A DNA stretch of 64,000 nt from Salinibacter pepae (lineage in GTDB: Bacteria > Bacteroidota > Rhodothermia > Rhodothermales > Salinibacteraceae). Both the position numbers and the translations under genes were made by a program. Every line of letters begins with the position of its first letter. The stretch's first letter is position 1. Shown in pieces: positions 25,893-33,424 of this stretch. A model generated the notes under the pieces. That model saw only the letters and a list, made by a program, of their open reading frames with translations. It was not told the DNA's origin and made no database searches. The stretch is taken from the NCBI RefSeq assembly GCF_947077775.1, contig NZ_CAMTTE010000001.1, positions 1,950,501 to 2,014,500 on the forward strand, written 5' to 3'.

Positions 25893-28709
25893 CTATTGGT
25901 GCAGGGCGTCGAGCCCCAGCTGGGAGCGAAATCGAACGATGGACCAGCCGAGAAGAACCACGAGGAGCGCGAGGGCGACGGGGCCCCAGGTCCGGAGCGA
26001 CGAGTCGTCGGAGGCGTTCAGCTGTAGAGGACGGGGGGACCCGTAGAGCACTGTGGGCGCCCAGAAGAAGGGGCTCAGGTTATCGGGGTGGTTCTCCAGG
26101 TACGTGAGTTTGGCCTGCCGGAGGGCCCGGTCTTTGGGCTGTCCCGCCTGGAGGTTCTGGTAAAAGCGCTCCATGAGCGCGACACTGGACCGATCGGCCG
26201 TGGGCCACAGGTTGGACACCGTGGACCGGGCCCCCATGATCCGGAAGGCATACTGCAGCCCCGACATGCCCTCTCCGCCCCGGAGGGTGCCGCGGGCGGT
26301 GTTGCACCCACTGAGAACGGCCAACGGGAGGGCCTGGTCGCGGGTTTGAAGCTCGTGGAGAAACAAAAGCCCGTCCGAGCTGGAGTCGGGGTGGAGAAGA
26401 AAGGCGTTCCGGAGGGAGGAGGACGGGGAGACGAGGGCGTGCGAGGCCAGATGCAGAACGTCGGCCTCTTGGCTGGCGGCGGCGAAGGCCGGCTCCGTCG
26501 CCTGCTCGTCGAGGAATGTCTTCGCGTTGTCGAACAGCCGGTCGAGGGCGCTGAGCTCGGACCGCACGCCGGGCAGCGGGGGCAGGGACAGGGACGAGGC
26601 CGCGGTCGTGTCGGCACGGGAGGACGGCAGGGACGGCGGGGGGCGGAGGGGATCAAACGAGGACACCCCGAAGGCCGCGAGATCGGACGAAGACGGTGCG
26701 GCATCGCCTCGTGTCGCGGCGGTGTCGGCCGCCAGTGAGGCCGACAGATCAAGCGCCGTCGGGCGTTCGTGGAGCACAAAGCGAGCCTGTTCGTGGTCGT
26801 AGCGCCCCCCCGGTGCCGCCGTGGCCAGCATTGAAAATGGCACGTGAAACATCGGCCCGTCGGGGATGACCGTTAGGGGCTGTCCGTCGGGGAGGTGCGC
26901 CGCCACGGGGGCGTAAAGACGGTCGTGCAGCGCCCGGAGCGGGCGGAGGTCGAAGTGCATCGCGCTGATGCTCCGAGACGCCTGCCGGCCCGCAAACAGG
27001 GAAGAGATGGTGTTGACGTGAGCCCGGATCGAATCCTGAGAGAGGCCCGGAAGGGCGACCGCCCGGAGCGTGTCCCCCGTCAGGACGAAGGCCGCGGAGC
27101 GAGGGGGGCGGTCGTACACGGGCCACGGGTCGTCGAGGAAGTACGAGACGAGGGCCCGATCCTGCTGGGCGATCGACGCAGCGATTTCGTCCACCGACGG
27201 CCGCGGTGCCCTTGCCGAATCGAGGCGCAGGACGCGCTGCCGGTTGGCCATGAGGCCCGCCTCGCGGGCGCGGAGGGCGGCCTCCGTGGCGTCGGACAAC
27301 GAGTCGGTGCCGAGCCGGGTGCGCACGTCCGCGAGGGCACGGCCGAGGCTGTCGAACCGAGCCCGAGTCGCGGGGGGGAGCTGGTTCGCCACCCGGTTCC
27401 GCGTGTGCAGGTCTCGGAGATAGCGGGCCCGGGTGCGGTCCAGAGCGGCCAGGGCCGCACGGGGCTGGTTCTGAGCCAGAAGGGTGCGCACGAGCCCGCG
27501 GTGCACGTCGCGCCACTGGGCAAAGGCCGTTGAGGCCCACTGCGTGGCGGTAAGCGACTCCCGATACCGCTTGATCACGGCCACGCCCGCCCGGTACTGA
27601 GCCTCTGCCGCGGCCCAATTGTGCTGCAGCTCGTGCAGGCGCCCCAATCCCCGCCGGATGCGTCGCTGGTGGTCGAGGTTGTCCACCCGTTCGGCGATGG
27701 CGAGTGACGTGTTCAGCACCGACTCGGCCTCCGTCCAGCGCTCGGTCTGCATGTGCAGCACGCCGAGCTTGAGCAGGGCGAAGGCGCGGAGCTGCGCGTC
27801 GTCCCGGGCCTGGGCGTACCGGCGCACCTCTGCGTTCAGCACATAGGCACGGTCGAACGACCCTAGGTACCCGAGGCTTTCGGACAGCGCAAGCGCAAGG
27901 TCGATGCGTCGGTCGGAGGACGTGGCGAGCGAACGGCCCCTGCGGGCGAGATCGCGGGCTTGGCGCAGGGACGCCCGATCGAACTCGGTGTTGAGGGTTT
28001 CTTCCAGAAGCAGGTTGGCCTGGAGGTAGAGCAGGCGGGCCCATTCAGAGGGGTGTTCCTCGGACGTACGGTCGTGCTCGCGCGCCAGCCGCCGTGCGCG
28101 GGTGTAGTAGCGACGGGCTGACTGGTAGTCCTGGGTGTACTGATGAAGAAGGCCCACATCGAGGAGGTGGGTGACACGGAGCCCAACCTCGTGCTCCGAG
28201 GTGCTCCGGAGGGCCGCCGAATAGTGGGTGATGGACGCGGAGAGGTTTCCGATCCGGAAGTGGAGGAATCCCTGATCCTGATGGAGGGCGCGGATCCACC
28301 CCGTGCGGGTGCCGTCGGCAGAGGGAATATCGGGCTCTGATTCGAGGTAGGCGCGGGCGTCTTCGAAGGTCTCAAACGCATCGGCAAATCGGCGCAGGGC
28401 GGCGAGTAGGGCCGTTTCCACCTGAAACGTGCGCATGATGTTGCCGAGGTAGGTCCGTTCGACCCCTGAGGGATCAACGGTCCGGAAGCAAGCCCGCGCC
28501 GCACGCACTTGAGAAAGATACGCCCGTACCGTGTCCCGGGGCACGGGCGGGGTGCGGGACCACATCTGGGGCACCCCCTCTCCCCAGTTGATCGGTGGGG
28601 GCGACTGGACCGGCGCCTGACGCAGGCACGCATCCAGGTCGTCGGCCGCGTCGACCGGGGACGATGGGACGACCAACAGCGATGTGGCCAGGAGAACGAC
28701 GAGCATCAC
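25893..28709 (-). CDS. Secreted TPR-CHAT domain protein (caspase-like protease candidate)
   Basis: A 938-residue protein with an N-terminal signal peptide (MLVVLLATSLLVVP, cleavage near VDAA). A long TPR-like helical array occupies roughly residues 100-420, followed by a linker and a C-terminal CHAT domain. The caspase-like dyad is visible: His in LHLASHALV (about residue 757) and Cys in LSGCNTARGT (about 802). A final transmembrane helix (WGPVALALLVVLLGWSIV) precedes a short basic tail. CHAT proteins are predicted peptidases; some act in regulated proteolysis or defence. The extracytoplasmic location makes a cell-surface role more likely here. Confidence 0.88.
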   Translation of the reverse strand: MMLVVLLATSLLVVPSSPVDAADDLDACLRQAPVQSPPPINWGEGVPQMWSRTPPVPRDTVRAYLSQVRAARACFRTVDPSGVERTYLGNIMRTFQVETALLAALRRFADAFETFEDARAYLESEPDIPSADGTRTGWIRALHQDQGFLHFRIGNLSASITHYSAALRSTSEHEVGLRVTHLLDVGLLHQYTQDYQSARRYYTRARRLAREHDRTSEEHPSEWARLLYLQANLLLEETLNTEFDRASLRQARDLARRGRSLATSSDRRIDLALALSESLGYLGSFDRAYVLNAEVRRYAQARDDAQLRAFALLKLGVLHMQTERWTEAESVLNTSLAIAERVDNLDHQRRIRRGLGRLHELQHNWAAAEAQYRAGVAVIKRYRESLTATQWASTAFAQWRDVHRGLVRTLLAQNQPRAALAALDRTRARYLRDLHTRNRVANQLPPATRARFDSLGRALADVRTRLGTDSLSDATEAALRAREAGLMANRQRVLRLDSARAPRPSVDEIAASIAQQDRALVSYFLDDPWPVYDRPPRSAAFVLTGDTLRAVALPGLSQDSIRAHVNTISSLFAGRQASRSISAMHFDLRPLRALHDRLYAPVAAHLPDGQPLTVIPDGPMFHVPFSMLATAAPGGRYDHEQARFVLHERPTALDLSASLAADTAATRGDAAPSSSDLAAFGVSSFDPLRPPPSLPSSRADTTAASSLSLPPLPGVRSELSALDRLFDNAKTFLDEQATEPAFAAASQEADVLHLASHALVSPSSSLRNAFLLHPDSSSDGLLFLHELQTRDQALPLAVLSGCNTARGTLRGGEGMSGLQYAFRIMGARSTVSNLWPTADRSSVALMERFYQNLQAGQPKDRALRQAKLTYLENHPDNLSPFFWAPTVLYGSPRPLQLNASDDSSLRTWGPVALALLVVLLGWSIVRFRSQLGLDALHQ

Positions 28710-28813
28710 CGGGGGCTAGACGGAAAGCGGTCTGTTTGTTAGATTAACAAACGCTTCTCCTCAAGAGGGACACCAACGTTCACGCTTCTTTCCACAGTGT
28801 CCGGTATCACGCC

Positions 28814-28963
28814 ATGACCACAGCAACTGAACACCTGCGCGACGCCTTTCGACGTTCTGTTCGCTATGCAGGCGGTGGGGCCGACCCCTCGTCGGGAAGC
28901 GGTGGGGGCGGGGGGACAGGCGGCGGTGGGGGGAGTGAGGAGAACGAAGAGCTTGAAACCTAA
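28814..28963 (+). CDS. Putative 49-residue glycine-rich small protein
   Basis: A short open frame from ATG 28814 to TAA 28963. It begins MTTATEHLRDAFRRSVRYA, a plausible amphipathic helix, followed by a Gly/Ser-rich tail and an acidic end (SEENEELET). It lies divergent from the CHAT gene with about 100 bp between them. No homologue is recognised. The coherent start, acidic end and intergenic location make it plausible but unproven. Confidence 0.4.
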   Translation: MTTATEHLRDAFRRSVRYAGGGADPSSGSGGGGGTGGGGGSEENEELET

Positions 28964-29052
28964 AGACAGGCCCCGACCATCGCAAAGGCCCACGGGGGCG
29001 CGACGAAAACGAGATGGGGGGCGTGGACAAAACGCCACGGAGCGCCGGCCGC

Positions 29053-29649
29053 TCAAAACGATTCTGGGCGCCCGTAGAGGGAGGCCGTACACGTGCAGGT
29101 GCCGCCACAGGCGGGACAGTGAGGACGACTGTTCGTCCGGGCGTAGTAGCGCTCGATGGTGGCAATCCGCGTGAAATCGTGCTTTTCGAACAGCACGCGG
29201 CTGCCGACGGGGGCGGGCCGGTGCCACGCGATGCCGAACACGCGGGAGACGCCCCGATCGGCAAGCCGCTCCAGCCGGCGCTTGTAGAAGGCGGTTCCGA
29301 CCCCTCGGTTTTCCCAGTCCGCCCGCACACAGGTGAGGTGAAACAGGCCGTTTTGGGACGCGAGCGACACGTCCAGGTCGAGCGTGTCCAGCCCCTCAAG
29401 CGTGTCCAGCCCAAGGTAGTAGCGGGTATAGCGCCGGGTGCCCACCTCCAGGAACGAGACGCCCACGAGGGCATCGTCCGGGCCGACGGCCACGAGCCCA
29501 GCGGCCGAGTGGGTCGGGTCCAGGGCCGCTTCGATCCACGTGCGACGCGTGTCGGGCGCGCCCCCGAACCGACTGGCCCAGAGCTGGTCGGCCGTGGAGA
29601 CATCGGTGGGGGCGAGCGGACGGAGGCGAAACGACGAAGTATTGGGCAT
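29053..29649 (-). CDS. GNAT-family N-acetyltransferase with cysteine-rich tail
   Basis: A 198-residue acetyltransferase of unknown substrate. The acetyl-CoA binding segment is visible as VRADWENRGVGTAFYKRRLE (motif A, R/Q-x-x-G-x-G/A). The C-terminus carries CPACGGTCTCTASLYG, a possible small metal site not usual in the family. The ATG at 29649 is preferred over two upstream TTG codons. It is divergent from recF, 137 bp away. Confidence 0.85.
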   Translation of the reverse strand: MPNTSSFRLRPLAPTDVSTADQLWASRFGGAPDTRRTWIEAALDPTHSAAGLVAVGPDDALVGVSFLEVGTRRYTRYYLGLDTLEGLDTLDLDVSLASQNGLFHLTCVRADWENRGVGTAFYKRRLERLADRGVSRVFGIAWHRPAPVGSRVLFEKHDFTRIATIERYYARTNSRPHCPACGGTCTCTASLYGRPESF

Positions 29650-29786
29650 AAACAGCGTCGGACGCAACAAAGGAGGGCCGGCGGCGTCATTGGGGGCAAC
29701 GAACGAAGGCCCCGCCCCTGCCGTAATGGTAGTCTCGGAGCTCGCGCGAGCTCCCGTTCAGGTTTTCCAGAGCTGGTGCCCCCTTC

Positions 29787-31025
29787 ATGATTCTGCACAC
29801 CCTTCGCCTCCGGTCGTTCCGGGCCCACGCGGAGAGCGAGTTCGACCTCGCCCCGTCGATCAACCTCCTCTACGGGGCCAACGGGGCGGGCAAGACGAAC
29901 GTCCTGGAGGCGGTCCACTACCTGTGCCTCACCAAGAGCTTCACGGCCTCGCGGGACCGGTATGCCGTCCGCAAGGACGCGCCCTACTTTGAGATTGAAG
30001 GCCGCATCGGGCAGGTCCGCGAGGAGCCGATGAGCGTGCGGCTGGCGTACGTGCCGGGCGAGGGCAAGAGCATCTTCGTAAACGGCGCGGAGCTCGACCG
30101 GCTGGCGGACATCGTCGGCACGCTGCCGGTGGTTGTCTTCTCGCCGGAGGACTACGACCTGACGGCCGGCGGGCCCAGCGAGCGGCGCCGCTTCGTCAAC
30201 AACATCCTCAGCCAGGCGCGGTCCGTTTACATGGAGACGCTCATGAAGTACCGTCGCGCGCGGCGCCAGCGCAACGAGGTGCTCCGCAGCTACAAGAAGC
30301 GGTCCGCCCCGCCGCCCGACGAGCTCCTGGCCCCCTGGACGGAAAAACTCGTCGGGCTCGGCAGCCGCATCGTGCACCGGCGCCAGCAGTTCCTGCAGGC
30401 GTTCGCGGACGACCTCGAAGAGGCGTACCGCCGCATCGACGCGGTGGCCGAGCGGCCCACGATCGAGTACGACACGATTGCGGACCTGGCCCCCGACGCG
30501 GCCCCCGACGCCATCGAAGACGCGTTCCGGGCGGCCCTCGCCCGCAAGCAGGGGCAGGAACGAGACCGCGGCACCACCCTCGTGGGGCCGCAGCGGGACG
30601 AGCTCGTCTTCCGCCTCGACGACCTGGAGGTGCGCCGGTACGGCTCGCAGGGCCAGCACCGCACCTTCGCCATGGCCCTCAAGCTGGCGCAGTACTTCTA
30701 CCTGCAACAGCGGAACGACACCGAGCCGCTGCTGCTGCTCGACGACGCCTTCGGCAAGCTCGACGCGGAGCGCACCGGGGTCTTTCTCGACCTCCTCCGG
30801 TCGGACGCCGTGGGGCAGAGCCTCGTCACCGCCACGCGCCGGGGCCCCTTCGAGCCGGCCCTCAACGCAGGGCCCGCGTCGCACCGTGCCCTGCAGGTCC
30901 GCCCGGGCGGCGGGACGGCGGCGGTGACGCCGGATCCGGAGTACGCCCGTGGAGAGGCGACGGCCGCCAACGGCGTGGCGTCGGCGCCCACAGGGGCCGA
31001 CGCGGCGCCCACGTCCCGCGACTGA
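29787..31025 (+). CDS. recF: DNA replication and repair protein RecF
   Basis: SMC-like ATPase that helps RecOR load RecA at single-strand gaps. The 412-residue protein has Walker A GANGAGKT at 30-37, the ABC signature YGSQGQHRT at about 285-293, and Walker B LLLLDDAFGKLD near 313. A C-terminal extension of about 45 residues rich in Ala, Gly and Pro follows. In many bacteria recF lies beside dnaA-dnaN, but here neither is adjacent. The next gene starts 70 bp downstream after a short tandem repeat. Confidence 0.96.
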   Translation: MILHTLRLRSFRAHAESEFDLAPSINLLYGANGAGKTNVLEAVHYLCLTKSFTASRDRYAVRKDAPYFEIEGRIGQVREEPMSVRLAYVPGEGKSIFVNGAELDRLADIVGTLPVVVFSPEDYDLTAGGPSERRRFVNNILSQARSVYMETLMKYRRARRQRNEVLRSYKKRSAPPPDELLAPWTEKLVGLGSRIVHRRQQFLQAFADDLEEAYRRIDAVAERPTIEYDTIADLAPDAAPDAIEDAFRAALARKQGQERDRGTTLVGPQRDELVFRLDDLEVRRYGSQGQHRTFAMALKLAQYFYLQQRNDTEPLLLLDDAFGKLDAERTGVFLDLLRSDAVGQSLVTATRRGPFEPALNAGPASHRALQVRPGGGTAAVTPDPEYARGEATAANGVASAPTGADAAPTSRD

Positions 31026-31044
31026 GCGGAGAACGACGCACGTA

Positions 31045-31085
31045 TCTTTGCCAACAAGCGACAGCTCTTTGCCAACAAGCGACAG
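31045..31085. repeat. Tandem duplication of a 20-bp unit
   Basis: TCTTTGCCAACAAGCGACAG occurs at 31045-31064 and again at 31066-31085, one base apart. It ends 10 bp before the peptidase start codon, so it lies in its leader. Confidence 0.85.
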
Positions 31086-31095
31086 TACGTCTCCG

Positions 31096-32631
31096 ATGAG
31101 CAGGTCTTTGACTGCACGCCGCGCCCCCGCTCGACGCCCGAGGCCCTGGGCCCTCATGCCCGTCCTCCTCTTGCTCCTGGCGGTCGGCACCGGGTGTGTC
31201 TCGACGGGCACGAATCCGGTCTCCGGAAACACGCGCGCCTACGGGTATTCGTGGCAGGAGGAGGTCAAGATGGGGAAGAAGGCGGACAAGCAGATCCAGG
31301 GCCAGTACGGCGTCTACGACGACGAGGAGCTCCAGGAGTACGTCGACGAGGTGGCGCGGGAGGTGCTAGCGGAGAGCCACATGCGGCGGCCGAACACGCC
31401 CGAGCGGTTCCGAAATACGGAGTTTGAGTTCCGCGTGCTCGACAGTCCCATTATCAACGCGTTTGCGCTCCCCGGCGGCTACGTGTACGTAACCCGGGGC
31501 CTCGTGGCCCACCTCAACAACGAGGCCCAGCTGGCCATGGTGCTCGGGCACGAGATTGGACACGTCGCCGCCCGGCACGCCTCGCAGCAGGCGGCCCGTC
31601 AGACGTTCACGCAGGGGCTTCTGCTCGGCGGGGCCGTCGCCGGGCAGGTGGCGTTCGGGGGCAATGTGGCGGAGAACGTCATGGGGATGGGGGGACAGGC
31701 CGCGCAGCTGTTGTCCCTCAGCTACAGCCGCGACAACGAGCGCGAGTCCGACCGGCTCGGGGTGGAGTATGCCGTCCGGGCGGGCTACGACGGGGCCGAA
31801 GGGGCGGCCTTCTTCGAGTCCCTCGACCGGGTGCGGGAGCAGGGGGGGCAGTCCATCCCGACGTGGCAGTCCACCCACCCGGACCCAGGGGCACGGCAGC
31901 AGACGATTCCGGAGCTGGCCCAGGCGTGGCGGAAGAAGGTGGACAGGCCGGCCACGACGATCGATCAGGATGCGTACTACGACGCCCTCGAGGGCACCGT
32001 GCTCGGCAAAAACCCGCGTCAGGGCTTCGTGGAGGAGGGGGTGTTCTATCAGCCCGAGCTGGCGTTCCGGTTTTCGATCCCGAGCCGCTGGGACGTACAG
32101 AATCAGCCCCAACAGGTGGCCCTGGTACAGCCCGACCAGTCGGCCTACATGATCTTCACGTTCTCCGACGCCGAGACCCCCGGCGCCGCCGCCCGGAAGT
32201 TTGCCGGACAGGACGGCCTCTCGGTGCTCGATCGCCAGAGCACCTCCGTGAACGGAAACGACGCCCGGCGCGTCCTGGCCGAGGGGAAGACGCAGCAGGG
32301 GCAGGTTGTTCGCCTGCTGACCTACTTCATCGCCTACGGAGGCAACGTGTACCAATTTCAGGGAGCCACCAGCGCCGATCAGTACGATGCCTACCGGCCT
32401 GACTTCGAGCGGACGATGACGAGCTTCGCGCGGCTCACCGACTCGGGGAAGCTGAACCGACAGCCCGCGCGCATCGCGATTCGGGCGGCGGACCGGGAGG
32501 GGGGCTTCCGGTCCTTCGTCGATACGGACGCGCTGCCGTCCGACATGACGGAGGAGGACCTCGCGATCATCAACCAACTGGAGGTGGACCAGGCCGTTGC
32601 CCCGGGCCGTCCCCTAAAGCTGCCGAACTGA
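31096..32631 (+). CDS. M48-family zinc metalloprotease lipoprotein
   Basis: A BepA/YggG-like protease acting in the periplasm, probably in outer-membrane protein quality control. The signal peptide ends in a lipobox (LLLLAVGTGC, Cys34). The zinc motif HEIGHVAARH lies at about residue 152, and the third ligand is probably in ERESDRLGVEYA. A second domain of about 200 residues, of unknown role, follows. The 511-residue length uses the ATG at 31096; the longer upstream frame overlaps recF and is rejected. Confidence 0.93.
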   Translation: MSRSLTARRAPARRPRPWALMPVLLLLLAVGTGCVSTGTNPVSGNTRAYGYSWQEEVKMGKKADKQIQGQYGVYDDEELQEYVDEVAREVLAESHMRRPNTPERFRNTEFEFRVLDSPIINAFALPGGYVYVTRGLVAHLNNEAQLAMVLGHEIGHVAARHASQQAARQTFTQGLLLGGAVAGQVAFGGNVAENVMGMGGQAAQLLSLSYSRDNERESDRLGVEYAVRAGYDGAEGAAFFESLDRVREQGGQSIPTWQSTHPDPGARQQTIPELAQAWRKKVDRPATTIDQDAYYDALEGTVLGKNPRQGFVEEGVFYQPELAFRFSIPSRWDVQNQPQQVALVQPDQSAYMIFTFSDAETPGAAARKFAGQDGLSVLDRQSTSVNGNDARRVLAEGKTQQGQVVRLLTYFIAYGGNVYQFQGATSADQYDAYRPDFERTMTSFARLTDSGKLNRQPARIAIRAADREGGFRSFVDTDALPSDMTEEDLAIINQLEVDQAVAPGRPLKLPN

Positions 32632-32727
32632 CGGGGGGACAGCCCCAGGAGGCCTCGGGGCAGGCGTCCCTCGGCTCCCGCGAAGCCGATTCGGCCGTGG
32701 GGGGCGAGCGACATGGGCCCCGTCCCA

Positions 32728-33174
32728 CTAACGGCGGGCCCGGTGGGGATCCTCCTCTTCTTCCGTCGGGGGAATGACGCGCCCCTCGCCGCCGACGACC
32801 ATCTGGTCGTCCCGGTAGATGTACGTGCGCAGCTTGACGTGCTTCTTGTCCTCAATCTTCTCCGAGACCTTCACCTGGACGCGGACCTCGGAGCCAACCG
32901 GAACGGGGCGGAGAAAGCGGCACGAAATGCCGACGGCGATGCTGCCGTGTCCGGGAAAGTCGCGGCCCAGCACCTTTGAGATGAGGCCGAGCAGGAGCAC
33001 GCCGTGGACGATGGGCCTGCCGAATCGGGAGTGTTCTTCCGCGTAGTCCGGATCGACGTGCACGGGGTTGTCGTCGCCCGTGATGTCGGCGAACTTCTTC
33101 ACGTCCTCCGCCGTGACGACCCGTGTCCACTCGTGGGAGTCGCCAATCTCAATCGATTCGTAGGTGTTGACCAT
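32728..33174 (-). CDS. MaoC-like (R)-specific enoyl-CoA hydratase
   Basis: A hotdog-fold hydratase that probably hydrates trans-2-enoyl-CoA (PhaJ-type). The 148-residue protein has the hydratase-2 motif: ITGDDNPVHVD with catalytic Asp and His39, then FGRPIVHG at 51-58. The ATG at 33174 is chosen because it gives the typical family start. It is convergent with the peptidase gene and stands alone, so its pathway is not shown by context. Confidence 0.9.
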   Translation of the reverse strand: MVNTYESIEIGDSHEWTRVVTAEDVKKFADITGDDNPVHVDPDYAEEHSRFGRPIVHGVLLLGLISKVLGRDFPGHGSIAVGISCRFLRPVPVGSEVRVQVKVSEKIEDKKHVKLRTYIYRDDQMVVGGEGRVIPPTEEEEDPHRARR

Positions 33175-33424
33175 GGGCAGCGAGTGGTTGGAGAGGGAAA
33201 GGGCAAAAGAAGAAAAGGGCATTCCGCACTCAAGGTAGAAAGAAACGACGGAAAAACCTACCGGAGGGGGCGGCGAGACGGATCAGAACCCCGTCGGCGT
33301 GTTTAGGAGCCGGGCATCAACGCCCGAGCGGACCGGGGCGTTACTCCTGTGTGGAGGCGGGCGGCCCGTTGATACGGGACGGGAGAGTGCATCTCCGTTT
33401 TCGGTCATTCAACGCACGAACGTG

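Noticed and set aside
26836-26851. CACGTGAAACA in the CHAT gene as a parS site
   Set aside because: Only the right half matches; the left arm has four mismatches.
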